A stretch of 64,000 bases of DNA from Pelagivirga sediminicola (GTDB lineage Bacteria; Pseudomonadota; Alphaproteobacteria; Rhodobacterales; Rhodobacteraceae), in assembly GCF_003072125.1 (NCBI RefSeq), contig NZ_QCYH01000008.1, forward strand, positions 1 through 64,000, read 5' to 3'. Shown piece after piece: positions 55,018-63,745 of this stretch; position 1 is the first letter of the stretch; every line of letters starts with the position of its first letter. The notes under the pieces were generated by a model. That model saw only the letters and a program-made list of their open reading frames with translations. It did not search any database and was not told the origin of the DNA. The translations under genes and the position numbers were made by a program.

Positions 55018-56481
55018 ATGACCACCAAAGTCATCAAGGGCGGCACCGTCTGCACCGCCGATCGCACATGGAAAGCCGACGTTCTGATCGAGGGCGAGAC
55101 GATCAAGCAGATCGGCGAGGATCTGAAGGGCGATGAGATGATCGACGCCGAGGGCGCCTATGTCATCCCCGGCGGCATCGACCCGCACACCCATATGGAA
55201 ATGCCCTTCATGGGCACGACCGCGGCGGAGACGTTCGAGACCGGCACATGGGCCGCGGCTTGCGGCGGCACGACGATGCTGGTCGATTTCTGCCTGCCGG
55301 GCGCTGACGGCTCCATCAAGAACGCCATCAACGAATGGCACCGCAAATCCGCGCCGCAGATCTGCACCGATATCGGCTATCACATGGCGATCACCGGCTG
55401 GGACGAGAATGTCTTCAACGAGATGAAGGACGCCGTCGATATGGGCGTCAATTCCTTCAAGCATTTCATGGCCTACAAGGGCGCGCTGATGATCGAGGAT
55501 GACGAGATGTTCGCCTCCTTCAAGCGCTGCGCCGAGCTGGGCGCGCTGCCGATGGTGCATGCCGAAAACGGCGATCTGGTGGCCGAGATGCAGCAGAAAT
55601 ACTTCGACCAGGGCATCACCGGCCCCGAGGGGCACGCCTATTCGCGCCCCCCCGAATTCGAGGGCGAGGCGGCGAACCGCGCCATCTGCATCGCCGATGC
55701 AGCGGGCGTGCCTCTTTATATCGTGCATGTGAGTTGCGAGCAGACGCATGAGGCGATCCGCCGCGCGCGCCAGAAGGGCATGCGCGTCTACGGCGAGCCG
55801 CTGATCCAGTTCTTGACGCTGGACGAATCCGAGTATTTCAACAAGGATTGGGACCATGCCGCGCGCCGCGTGATGTCTCCGCCCTTCCGCAGCAAGGATC
55901 ATCAGGATTCGCTCTGGGCGGGGCTGCAATCGGGATCGCTTCAGGTGGTGGCCACCGATCACGCCGCGTTCTCCACCGAGCAGAAGCGCCGCGGGCGCGA
56001 CGATTTCCGCATCATCCCCAACGGCTCCAACGGGCTGGAGGAGCGGATGCCGGTGCTGTGGACCGAAGGGGTCGAAACCGGTCGCCTGACGCCGAATGAA
56101 TTTGTCGCCACCACGTCGACGAATATCGCCAAGATCCTGAACATCTATCCCAAAAAGGGCGCCATCGTCGAGGGGGCGGACGCCGATATCGTCGTCTGGG
56201 ATCCCAGGATTTCCAAGACGATCAGCCCCGCAAACCACCATTCGATTCTCGATTACAACGTCTTCGAGGGGTTCGAGGTGACGGCCAACAGCCGCTACAC
56301 CCTCTCGCGCGGCGAGGTGATCTGGGCCTGGGGCCAGAATTCGCAGCCCCAGCCGGGCCGCGGCCGGTTCGTTCCGCGCCCCGCCTTCCCCTCGGCGCAT
56401 ACCGCGCTGAGCAAATGGAAGGCGCTGAACGCGCCGAAGATGATCCAGCGCGATCCGCTGAACATTCCGGCGGGGATCTAG
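55018..56481 (+). CDS. hydA: dihydropyrimidinase (hydantoinase)
   Basis: 487 residues from ATG 55018 (AAGGGAG upstream). Opens the dihydropyrimidine ring, the step between PreTA and the amidase. Metal motif PGGIDPHTHMEMPF, carbamylated Lys in FKHFMAYKGALM, further His in PMVHAENGDLV and YIVHVSCEQTHEAI, and the catalytic Asp in VATDHAAFS. NGSNGLEERMPVLW is a substrate-loop region. Length and motifs match bacterial dihydropyrimidinases. Cytoplasmic. Lies 85 bases after the amidase gene. Confidence 0.95.
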   Translation: MTTKVIKGGTVCTADRTWKADVLIEGETIKQIGEDLKGDEMIDAEGAYVIPGGIDPHTHMEMPFMGTTAAETFETGTWAAACGGTTMLVDFCLPGADGSIKNAINEWHRKSAPQICTDIGYHMAITGWDENVFNEMKDAVDMGVNSFKHFMAYKGALMIEDDEMFASFKRCAELGALPMVHAENGDLVAEMQQKYFDQGITGPEGHAYSRPPEFEGEAANRAICIADAAGVPLYIVHVSCEQTHEAIRRARQKGMRVYGEPLIQFLTLDESEYFNKDWDHAARRVMSPPFRSKDHQDSLWAGLQSGSLQVVATDHAAFSTEQKRRGRDDFRIIPNGSNGLEERMPVLWTEGVETGRLTPNEFVATTSTNIAKILNIYPKKGAIVEGADADIVVWDPRISKTISPANHHSILDYNVFEGFEVTANSRYTLSRGEVIWAWGQNSQPQPGRGRFVPRPAFPSAHTALSKWKALNAPKMIQRDPLNIPAGI

Positions 56482-56488
56482 GCGCGGC

Positions 56489-56908
56489 ATGCCGGGCCCC
56501 ACTGCCCCAAGGGCCGTTCTGGAAACGGCGCTCTACGCGAGCGACCTCGATGCAGCGGCGGCGTTCTACAAGGATGTCGTCGGCCTGACCGAGCATCAGC
56601 GCGTGCCCGGCCGCCACGTCTTTCTGCGCTGCGAGACGTCGATGCTGATGCTGTTCAACCCGCAGGCGACGCAGTCCGGCGGCGGCAAGCTGCCCGTCCC
56701 GCCCCATGGCGCACGCGGCGAAGGGCATGTCTGTTTTCGCGCCGAGCCGGGCGAGATGGACGCATGGGCGCACCACCTGTCCGCGATGGGCGTGGCGATC
56801 GAGGCCGATTTCGAATGGCCGAACGGCGCGCGCTCGATCTATGTGCGCGATCCGGCGCGAAACTCGGTGGAGTTCGCCGAAGCCAAATTATGGGATTTTG
56901 ACACGTGA
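56489..56908 (+). CDS. VOC (glyoxalase/bleomycin-resistance) family protein
   Basis: 139 residues, one VOC module pair: LETALYASDLDAAAAFYKDVVGL at the start, HVFLRCETSMLMLF, a His-rich centre (PPHGARGEGHVCFRA), and NGARSIYVRDPARNSVEFAEAKLW at the end. The His and Glu residues are in places that usually bind a divalent metal. Seven bases separate it from hydA, and its stop overlaps the start of the ABC ATPase gene (GTGA), so it is in the operon. Its role in pyrimidine catabolism is unknown. It may handle an aldehyde or semialdehyde side product. Confidence 0.85.
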   Translation: MPGPTAPRAVLETALYASDLDAAAAFYKDVVGLTEHQRVPGRHVFLRCETSMLMLFNPQATQSGGGKLPVPPHGARGEGHVCFRAEPGEMDAWAHHLSAMGVAIEADFEWPNGARSIYVRDPARNSVEFAEAKLWDFDT

Positions 56909-57684
56909 GCGATATCGTCATTTCGGCCAAGGATCTCGGCCTGACCTTCCAGACGGGCGACGGCCCGATCCACGCGCTCAAGGACGTGAACCTTGACGTG
57001 CGGCAAGGCGATTTCGTCAGCTTCATCGGCCCCTCCGGCTGCGGCAAGACAACATTCCTGCGTGTCATGGCCGATCTTGAGCAACCCACCGCCGGCACCA
57101 TCACCGTCAACGGCACCAGCCCCGAAGAGGCCCGCCGCGCCCGCGCCTATGGCTATGTCTTTCAGGCCGCCGGCCTTTACCCGTGGCGCACCATCGGCGG
57201 CAACATCCGGCTGCCGCTGGAGATCATGGGATATTCCAGGGACGAACAGGCGCGCCGGACCGCGGATGTGCTGGAACTGGTCGAGCTCGGCGGGTTCGAG
57301 AAGAAATATCCCTGGCAGCTTTCGGGCGGCATGCAGCAACGCGCCTCGATCGCGCGCGCGCTTGCCTTCGACGCCGACCTGCTGCTGATGGACGAGCCCT
57401 TCGGCGCCCTGGACGAAATCGTGCGCGACCACCTGAACGAGCAGCTTCTCAAACTCTGGGACCGCACCGGCAAGACGATCTGCTTCGTCACCCACTCCAT
57501 CCCCGAGGCGGTGTATCTGAGCACCCGCATCGTGGTGATGTCGCCCCGCCCCGGCCGCATCGCCGACGTCATCGAAAGCCCCCTGCCCCGCGAACGCCCG
57601 CTCGACATCAGGGACAGCCGCGAATTCATCGAAATCGCCCATCGCGTCCGCGACGGCCTGCGTGCGGGGCACGGCGATGATTGA
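56905..57684 (+). CDS. ABC importer ATP-binding subunit (nitrate/taurine/pyrimidine type)
   Basis: 259 residues from GTG 56905. Walker [11 protein letters not shown]-loop YVFQAAGLYPWRTI, signature LSGGMQQRASIARAL, Walker B LLLMDEPFGALDEI and H-loop CFVTHSIPEAVYL are intact. This is the short TauB/SsuB-type ATPase without a TOBE domain. With the two permeases and the THI5-like binding protein downstream it forms a complete importer. Operon context suggests pyrimidine or hydantoin uptake. Confidence 0.9.
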   Translation: MSDIVISAKDLGLTFQTGDGPIHALKDVNLDVRQGDFVSFIGPSGCGKTTFLRVMADLEQPTAGTITVNGTSPEEARRARAYGYVFQAAGLYPWRTIGGNIRLPLEIMGYSRDEQARRTADVLELVELGGFEKKYPWQLSGGMQQRASIARALAFDADLLLMDEPFGALDEIVRDHLNEQLLKLWDRTGKTICFVTHSIPEAVYLSTRIVVMSPRPGRIADVIESPLPRERPLDIRDSREFIEIAHRVRDGLRAGHGDD

Positions 57685-57810
57685 TCGCGGCATTCCTCAG
57701 CCTGCCTTGGCCGGTGACAATGGCCTCAGGTCTCGCGCCTTTCGCGGCGATCGGCTGTTCGGCTTGCGCCCAAGGGAAAACGGGTCACGAAGATCAGGGG
57801 GACACGCCTG

Positions 57811-58683
57811 ATGCGTAACGTCCTGCCGATCCTGACAATCGTGCTGGCCATTCTGGCCATCTGGTACGCCTCCGCCATCGCCCTAAACGCGCCCTGGGCC
57901 TATGACAAGGCCAAGCGCGCGAATATCGAGCTGAGCGCCACCGATCTTGTCCGCGACACCTGGAGCCAGAAAAAACCGAAACTGCCGGTGCCCCATCAGG
58001 TCGCGTCCGAGATCTGGGACACGACCGGCGCCATGGTTCTGAGCGGGCGCGGCTTTTCCAAACGCTCGCTGATCTATCACAGTTGGGTGACCTTCAGCGC
58101 GACCATCCTCGGCTTTGCCCTGGGCACCGTGCTGGGCACGCTTCTGGCGGTCGGGATTGTCTATAACCGGACGATGGACCTCAGCGTGATGCCATGGGTG
58201 ATCACCAGCCAGACAGTGCCGATCATCGCCATCGCGCCGATGATCATCGTTGTCCTGAACGCGGTCGGCATATCCGGACTGCTGCCCAAGGCGATGATTT
58301 CGATGTATCTTTCCTTCTTTCCGGTCGTCGTGGGGATGGTCAAGGGGCTGCGCAGCCCCGACGCGATGCAGCTGGACCAGATGCGCACCTGGAACGCCAG
58401 CGCGGCGCAGACCTTCTGGCGGCTGCGTCTGCCCTCGTCGATGCCGTATCTGTTCGCCTCGCTCAAGGTGGGCATTGCCGCCAGCCTTGTCGGCGCGATC
58501 GTGGGCGAGCTGCCGACCGGCGCGGTTGCCGGCCTTGGCGCGCGCCTGCTGGCAGGCAGCTATTACGGCCAGACCGTCCAGATCTGGAGCGCGCTTCTGA
58601 CCGCTGCCGCACTTGCCGCGCTGATGGTCGGCGTGATCGGGCTGATCCAGCGCGTGACGCTCAAGCGGATGGGGATGGCGTGA
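57811..58683 (+). CDS. ABC importer permease
   Basis: 290 residues with about six membrane segments, one at the very N-terminus (LPILTIVLAILAIWYASAIAL) and the rest from about residue 95. The EAA-like loop is MRTWNASAAQTFWRLRLPSSMPYLFASL. A long periplasmic stretch after helix 1 is unusual for the family but shared by pyrimidine/hydantoin-linked importers. It starts 126 bases after the ATPase stop, a gap in which I see nothing definite. The stop overlaps the next permease start (TGATG). Confidence 0.88.
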   Translation: MRNVLPILTIVLAILAIWYASAIALNAPWAYDKAKRANIELSATDLVRDTWSQKKPKLPVPHQVASEIWDTTGAMVLSGRGFSKRSLIYHSWVTFSATILGFALGTVLGTLLAVGIVYNRTMDLSVMPWVITSQTVPIIAIAPMIIVVLNAVGISGLLPKAMISMYLSFFPVVVGMVKGLRSPDAMQLDQMRTWNASAAQTFWRLRLPSSMPYLFASLKVGIAASLVGAIVGELPTGAVAGLGARLLAGSYYGQTVQIWSALLTAAALAALMVGVIGLIQRVTLKRMGMA

Positions 58684-59528
58684 TGGGCTGGCTCCTGGGC
58701 GCGGTTGCGGCATGGCTGATCGGATGGCAGATAAACTCGCGGCTTGCGCGGCGCCCGCTAAGCCGGGCGACGGCGTTCGCCGGGCCGGTCATCTTCGGGC
58801 TGACGGTCATCCTGATCTGGGAGTGCCTCGTGCGGGGGCTGGACATCTCGCCGGTGCTGCTGCCGCCGCCCAGCCAGATCATCCAGACCTTTGGCGCGTC
58901 GCTGCCCCTGCTGTGGCGCGATTTCGTGCAGACCGTGGTAAAGGGCGCGCTGACCGGGTATGTTCTGGGATGTTCGGCCGCTGTGCTGCTGGCCGTGGCG
59001 ATCGACCGGTTTCCGTTCCTGAAGCGCGGCCTTTTGCCCGTCGGCAGCTTCATGGCCGCGCTGCCCATCATCGGCCTCGCGCCGATCCTGGTCATGTGGT
59101 TCGGGTTTGACTGGCAATCCAAGGCGGCGGTCGTGGTGGTGATGGTGTTCTTTCCGATGCTGGTCAACACCGTCGAAGGCCTGAGCGATACCGGCGCGAT
59201 GCAGCGCGACCTGATGCGCACCTATGCCGCCGGATACTGGAAGACACTCTTCAAGCTGCGCCTGCCTGCCGCGATGCCGTTCATCTTCAACGGGCTCAAG
59301 ATTGCCACGACACTGGCGCTGATCGGGGCCATCGTGGCAGAGTTCTTCGGCTCGCCGACCAAGGGCATGGGGTTCCGCATCTCCATCTCGGTCGGGCAAT
59401 TGGCGATGGATCTGGTCTGGGCCGAGATCGTCGTGGCCGCCATCGCCGGATCGGCCTTCTACGGCGCAATCGCGCTGCTGGAGAAGACGCTGACATTCTG
59501 GCATCCTTCGCAACGGGGCCGGATGTAG
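58683..59528 (+). CDS. ABC importer permease
   Basis: 281 residues from ATG 58683. Six membrane segments, with the EAA-like loop MRTYAAGYWKTLFKLRLPAAMPFIFNGL, and GLDISPVLLPPPSQIIQTF before helix 2, a block typical of SsuC/TauC/ThiX-like permeases. It forms the second half of a heterodimeric channel with the gene just upstream. Confidence 0.9.
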   Translation: MGWLLGAVAAWLIGWQINSRLARRPLSRATAFAGPVIFGLTVILIWECLVRGLDISPVLLPPPSQIIQTFGASLPLLWRDFVQTVVKGALTGYVLGCSAAVLLAVAIDRFPFLKRGLLPVGSFMAALPIIGLAPILVMWFGFDWQSKAAVVVVMVFFPMLVNTVEGLSDTGAMQRDLMRTYAAGYWKTLFKLRLPAAMPFIFNGLKIATTLALIGAIVAEFFGSPTKGMGFRISISVGQLAMDLVWAEIVVAAIAGSAFYGAIALLEKTLTFWHPSQRGRM

Positions 59529-59564
59529 CGCCATAGGAACGATAACCACAGGGAGAAGACAACA

Positions 59565-60560
59565 ATGAAAAAACTGACACACGCACTTGGCATCACCACG
59601 CTGAGCCTCGCCGCCACGGGCGCCGCACACGCCGCCGACGATGTCACCCTACAGCTCAAATGGGTCACGCAGGCGCAATTTGCCGGCTATTACGTCGCGC
59701 AGGATCAGGGCTTCTATGGCGAGGAGGATCTGAACGTCACGATCAAGCCGGGCGGTCCCGATATCGCCCCGGCGCAGGTGATCGCCGGCGGCGGCGCCGA
59801 TGTGGTGGTCGACTGGATGCCGTCGGCCATGGCGAGCCGCGAAAAGGGCCTCGATCTGGTCAATATCGCGCAGCCTTTCAAATCGTCGGGCATGATGCTG
59901 ACCTGCCGCAAGGATACCGGCGTCGCCAGCCCCGAGGATTTCCCCGGCAAGACGCTGGGCGTCTGGTTCAGCGGGAACGAGTACCCCTTCCTCAGCTGGA
60001 TGAGCAAGCTGGGCCTTGCCACCGACGGATCGGAGGGCGGCGTCACGGTGCTCAAGCAGGGCTTCAACGTCGATCCGCTGCTGCAGGGTCAGGCGGCCTG
60101 CATCTCGACCATGAACTACAACGAATACGGCCAGGTCCTCGATGCCGGTCTCACCCCGGAGGAGCTGGTGGTGTTCAAATACGAGGATCAGGGCGTCGCC
60201 ACGCTGGAGGATGGCCTTTATGTCCTTGGCGAAAATCTCGAAGATCCCGAATTCGTCGACAAGATGGCCCGTTTCGTGCGGGCGTCGATGAAGGGCTGGA
60301 AATGGGCCGAGGAGAACCCCGAAGAGGCCGCGCTGATCGTTCTGGACAATGACGCCAGCGGCGCGCAGACCGAAGATCACCAGATCTTCATGATGAAGGG
60401 TGTGTCCGAGCTGACCGCGGGCAGCGACGGCACCCTTGATCCGGCGGACTTCCAGCGCACGATCGACTCGCTCCTGTCGGGTGGCTCGGACCCGGTCATC
60501 ACCAAGGATCCCGGCGATGACGCCTGGACCCATGCGATCACGGACAAGGCACTGAACTAA
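59565..60560 (+). CDS. ABC importer periplasmic binding protein, THI5/NMT1-like (ThiY type)
   Basis: 331 residues with a signal peptide ending ATGAAHA. The mature start VTLQLKWVTQAQFAGYYVAQDQGFY is the THI5/NMT1-like signature shared by ThiY pyrimidine-precursor binding proteins. VVDWMPSAMASREKGLDLVNIAQPF and a Cys-containing loop follow. It should present a pyrimidine-like or hydantoin ligand to the permeases. It closes the operon and is followed by a terminator. Confidence 0.87.
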   Translation: MKKLTHALGITTLSLAATGAAHAADDVTLQLKWVTQAQFAGYYVAQDQGFYGEEDLNVTIKPGGPDIAPAQVIAGGGADVVVDWMPSAMASREKGLDLVNIAQPFKSSGMMLTCRKDTGVASPEDFPGKTLGVWFSGNEYPFLSWMSKLGLATDGSEGGVTVLKQGFNVDPLLQGQAACISTMNYNEYGQVLDAGLTPEELVVFKYEDQGVATLEDGLYVLGENLEDPEFVDKMARFVRASMKGWKWAEENPEEAALIVLDNDASGAQTEDHQIFMMKGVSELTAGSDGTLDPADFQRTIDSLLSGGSDPVITKDPGDDAWTHAITDKALN

Positions 60561-60585
60561 GGCGTTTCGCGACATGACAAAAACG

Positions 60586-60616
60586 GGGCGCGCCAGTCAT
60601 TGGCGCGCCCTTCCTT
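60586..60616. terminator. bidirectional-looking hairpin between importer operon and aroA
   Basis: GGGCGCGCCA-gtcat-TGGCGCGCCC is a perfect ten-base stem followed by TTCCTT. The plus-strand T-tract is broken, so it is a moderate rho-independent terminator. It may also serve the convergent aroA transcript. Confidence 0.65.
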
Positions 60617-60635
60617 CATCTTGGCACAAATACTC
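60615..60635 (+). repeat. dispersed intergenic 21-bp motif, copy 2
   Basis: TTCATCTTGGCACAAATAC (continuing TC) directly after the terminator, differing at two positions from 21466-21486. Confidence 0.5.
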
Positions 60636-60653
60636 GAACGCCCTGCCGCGGCC

Positions 60654-62003
60654 TCAGGCGGTGCGGCTGATATCCGCGCCAAGGCGCGCCATGAGCGGCT
60701 CGAAAATGGGAAAGGACGTGGCGATGGGGCCGCCATCGTCGACACTGACCGGCGCGTTCGCCGCCATGCCGAGGATCAGGAACGACATCGCGATGCGGTG
60801 GTCCAGGTGGCTGGCGCAGCTGGCACCGCCCGGCACATTGCCGTGACCGCGCCCGTGCACGATCCACCAATCCTCGCCGTCCTCCACCTCGACGCCGTTG
60901 GCGCGCAGGCCGGTGGCCATCGCCTCGATCCGGTCGGATTCCTTGACGCGCAGCTCGGCGACCCCGCGCATGACGGTTGCGCCATCCGCGAAGGCGGCAA
61001 CGACCGACAGGACGGGATATTCGTCGATCATCGATGCGGCGCGCGCCGGGTCCACCTCGATCCCCTTCAGATCCGGCGAGAACCGCGCGCGCAGATCGGC
61101 CACAGGCTCGCCGCCCTCCTCGCGTTCGTTCTCATAGGTCAGATCGGCGCCCATCTCGCGCAGCGTGGTGAACAGACCCGCGCGCGTCGGATTGAGCCCG
61201 ATCCCCGGCACCAGCACGTCCGAGCCCGGCACGATCAGCGCGGCGCAGACCGGGAACGCGGCCGAGCTGGGATCGCGCGGCACCGCGATTGTCTGCGGCG
61301 ACAGCTCGGGCTGGCCGGTCAGGGTGATGACGCGGCCCTCGTCGGTGTCCTCGGTCCGGATCTGGGCGCCGAAGCCGGCCAGCATCCGCTCGGTATGATC
61401 GCGGGTCGCCTCGCGCTCGATCACCACGGTCTGGCCGGGCGCGTTCAGCCCCGCCAGCAGAACCGCCGATTTCACCTGCGCCGAGGGCATGGGCACGGTG
61501 TAGCGCACCGGCGCAGGCGCGGCCGCCCCGACGATCGTCATCGGCAGCCGCCCGCCCGCGCGCCCCACCGCCTGCGCACCGAACAGCGCAAGCGGGTCCG
61601 TCACCCGCGCCATCGGCCGCTTGTTCAGGGACGCATCGCCGGTGAAGGTGGCCGCGATCGGCGTCGTCGCCATCGCCCCCATGATCAGGCGCACGCCGGT
61701 GCCGGAATTGCCGCAATCGATGACAGCCTCCGGCTCGGCAAAGCCGCCCACGCCGACGCCATGCACCGACCAGGCGCCGCCGCCCAGATCCGTGACCTCG
61801 GCGCCGAAGGCACGCATCGCGCGGGCCGTGTCCAGCACGTCCTCGCCCTCCAGCAGGCCGTTGATGCGCGTCTCGCCCACCGCCATCGCGCCCAGGATCA
61901 GCGCCCGGTGCGAGATCGACTTGTCACCCGGCACATCCGCCGTGCCGGTCAGCGGGCCGCAATTGGCCGAACTCATGGGGATGGGTGTACCGTGGCCAGA
62001 CAT
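60654..62003 (-). CDS. aroA: 3-phosphoshikimate 1-carboxyvinyltransferase (EPSP synthase)
   Basis: 449 residues. It makes EPSP in the shikimate route to aromatic amino acids. [71 protein letters not shown] and [13 protein letters not shown] are the expected binding blocks. RDHTE, GDKS, SAQVK and NPTR correspond to the motif set used to define class II (CP4-like) enzymes. At the place of the CP4 Ala100 the sequence is GNSGTG, with Gly, as in class I enzymes. An alternative start is the ATG at 61976. Confidence 0.96.
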   Translation of the reverse strand: MSGHGTPIPMSSANCGPLTGTADVPGDKSISHRALILGAMAVGETRINGLLEGEDVLDTARAMRAFGAEVTDLGGGAWSVHGVGVGGFAEPEAVIDCGNSGTGVRLIMGAMATTPIAATFTGDASLNKRPMARVTDPLALFGAQAVGRAGGRLPMTIVGAAAPAPVRYTVPMPSAQVKSAVLLAGLNAPGQTVVIEREATRDHTERMLAGFGAQIRTEDTDEGRVITLTGQPELSPQTIAVPRDPSSAAFPVCAALIVPGSDVLVPGIGLNPTRAGLFTTLREMGADLTYENEREEGGEPVADLRARFSPDLKGIEVDPARAASMIDEYPVLSVVAAFADGATVMRGVAELRVKESDRIEAMATGLRANGVEVEDGEDWWIVHGRGHGNVPGGASCASHLDHRIAMSFLILGMAANAPVSVDDGGPIATSFPIFEPLMARLGADISRTA

Positions 62004-62076
62004 GGATGCGCCTTCGTGTCAGGGAGATGTCACCGGTTGATAGCGCAGCCGGCAGGGCGCGTCCATCACCGCGGCG

Positions 62077-63024
62077 TCACTCTGTCCGCTCGCCGCCCAG
62101 CGAAAGCGTATGCGCGCGCAGCCATGTCATGAAACCGCGCGGGTCGCTGGCCAGCATCTGCATGCGCTCGTCCGATATCGGCGGGCCGACGACCGGCTTT
62201 TGCGGGCGGTTGCAGCTATGCACCACCTCGTGCAGCAAGAGGCCCTGGCGCAGTGTGGGCGACAGCCTGTTGGCCACCTGGTACCAGCGGCTGTTCGCGC
62301 CGGGAAAGTAGATCGGCACCACCTTGGCGCCCGATCGGCGGATCATCTGGGCGGTAAAGACGTTCCATTCGCGTTCCACCGCCGGGCCGAACATCGTGTC
62401 CGAGGAGGCAACCACGCCGGAGGGAAAGACGCTGATCAGCCCGCCATCCTTGAGATGGGCCATCGCCTTGGCGCGCATCTCGACCGATTTGCGCTGCGCG
62501 TCCGGCTCGTGCGGGAAGGGCACGGGGATCATGTAGCTGGCCGCAACCTCGTCGATACCCGTCAGCAGGGCGCGCGTCAGGATCTTGTAATCGGTGCGCC
62601 TGCGCCCGATCAGGTCGGCCAGGATCATGCCGTCGACCAGCCCGTGAGGATGGTTGGCCACCGCCACCACCGGCCCGTCGACGGGGATGTTGTCCAGCTC
62701 ATGCTCGGGCGTCAGAAGGTCGATCCCCATCGTGTCCAGCGACGCGCGCCAGAACGGCTGCCCGGTGGGGGCGCCGCGGCGCTCGAAATCGCGGATCATG
62801 CGGATGATGGACAGCTTGCCGGTCATCCATTCGATGCCGCGGATGATCGAGGCGGTCAGCGGCGTATCGAACGAGTTGGAATAGGTCAGGCTGCGCCGGT
62901 CATATTTGGGAAATGTCATCGTCTGCGCGTCGCCACCCGCCGCACCGGCGGCGGTCTCGCGGGACGCGCTGTCGCCCTCTTCGCGTTGCTCGTTCACCAA
63001 CTGGGACCGTTCCATTCCGTCCAA
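62077..63024 (-). CDS. lysophospholipid acyltransferase family protein
   Basis: 315 residues (or 312 from ATG 63015). The acyltransferase HxxxxD motif is in VAVANHPHGLVDGMIL, and VFPSGVVASSDTMFG carries the second (FPEG-like) block. The N-terminal 35 residues are polar and probably disordered. Transfers acyl chains to a lysolipid at the membrane. The exact lipid is unknown, and an ornithine-lipid or PlsC-like role is possible. Starts 11 bases after the HPr stop, so it is likely cotranscribed with the PTS genes. Confidence 0.85.
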   Translation of the reverse strand: MDGMERSQLVNEQREEGDSASRETAAGAAGGDAQTMTFPKYDRRSLTYSNSFDTPLTASIIRGIEWMTGKLSIIRMIRDFERRGAPTGQPFWRASLDTMGIDLLTPEHELDNIPVDGPVVAVANHPHGLVDGMILADLIGRRRTDYKILTRALLTGIDEVAASYMIPVPFPHEPDAQRKSVEMRAKAMAHLKDGGLISVFPSGVVASSDTMFGPAVEREWNVFTAQMIRRSGAKVVPIYFPGANSRWYQVANRLSPTLRQGLLLHEVVHSCNRPQKPVVGPPISDERMQMLASDPRGFMTWLRAHTLSLGGERTE

Positions 63025-63035
63025 AGCGCGATGCG

Positions 63036-63314
63036 CTACATGTCTTCTCCGAACTTGGCCGCCACAAGGGCCGCCACCGCGTCCGCCAGCGCCTCGGCAT
63101 CGGGGCCGCGGGTTTCGACGTCAATAGTGGTTCCCATCGCGGCTGCCAACATCAAAAGCCCCATGATGCTGTCGCCACTGGCCGACTGGCCATCATGCGA
63201 GACCTCGGCGGTGGCGTCAAAGCCCTCGACCACCTCGACCAGCTTTGCCGAAGCGCGCGCGTGCAGGCCCTTGACGTTCACGATCTGCAATTTGCGTGTC
63301 ACAGGTGCTGACAT
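63036..63314 (-). CDS. HPr-family phosphocarrier protein
   Basis: 92 residues from ATG 63314 (MSAPVTRKLQIVNVKGLHARASAKL). The active His is in GLHARAS, and the regulatory Ser in SGDSIMGLLMLAA (HPr kinase site). It carries phosphate from PTS enzyme I to EIIA. Four bases after the EIIA stop. In Alphaproteobacteria this HPr belongs to a regulatory PTS and is usually controlled by HprK, expected to the right of the window. Confidence 0.93.
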   Translation of the reverse strand: MSAPVTRKLQIVNVKGLHARASAKLVEVVEGFDATAEVSHDGQSASGDSIMGLLMLAAAMGTTIDVETRGPDAEALADAVAALVAAKFGEDM

Positions 63315-63318
63315 AAGA

Positions 63319-63714
63319 TCAATCTTCCACTGAAATATTCTGGCTGTCGGTGTATTTGCGCGCGGCATAGAGCGCGTCGCGCACCGCATCGGGCAACGGC
63401 TTGTCCCGGCTCTTGGCAAGCTTGATCAGCATGGGCAGGTTCGCGCCATACAGCATGCGCCGGTCGCCGCTGCGGCAGGCCGGAAGCGACAGGTTGGAGG
63501 GCGAGCCACCGAACATGTCCGTCACCACGGCAACGCCGTGCCCGCGATCCACATCTATCGCGGCTTGGGTGATCTCTTCGGCCTTGGCCGTGCGGTCATC
63601 CCCGGCGTCGACCGAAATGGCGCGCACGCCGTTCTGAGGGCCGACAACATGCTCGACCGCCGCAAGATATTCCCGCGCGAGTCCCCCATGAGCGACAATG
63701 ACGATCCCGATCAC
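63319..63714 (-). CDS. PTS EIIA component, mannose family (ManX-like, regulatory)
   Basis: 131 residues from GTG 63714 (AAGG upstream). MIGIVIVAHGGLAREYLAAVEHVVG contains the phosphorylated His of the EIIA-Man fold (AHGG), and VAVVTDMFGGSPSNLSL is the second signature. No EIIB, EIIC or EIID is encoded nearby, so it is likely regulatory rather than for sugar transport. The frame is open upstream to 63888 without a better ribosome binding site. Confidence 0.9.
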   Translation of the reverse strand: MIGIVIVAHGGLAREYLAAVEHVVGPQNGVRAISVDAGDDRTAKAEEITQAAIDVDRGHGVAVVTDMFGGSPSNLSLPACRSGDRRMLYGANLPMLIKLAKSRDKPLPDAVRDALYAARKYTDSQNISVED

Positions 63715-63745
63715 GCCCTTGCATCCTTTTGCCGGTGGTTGTGTG

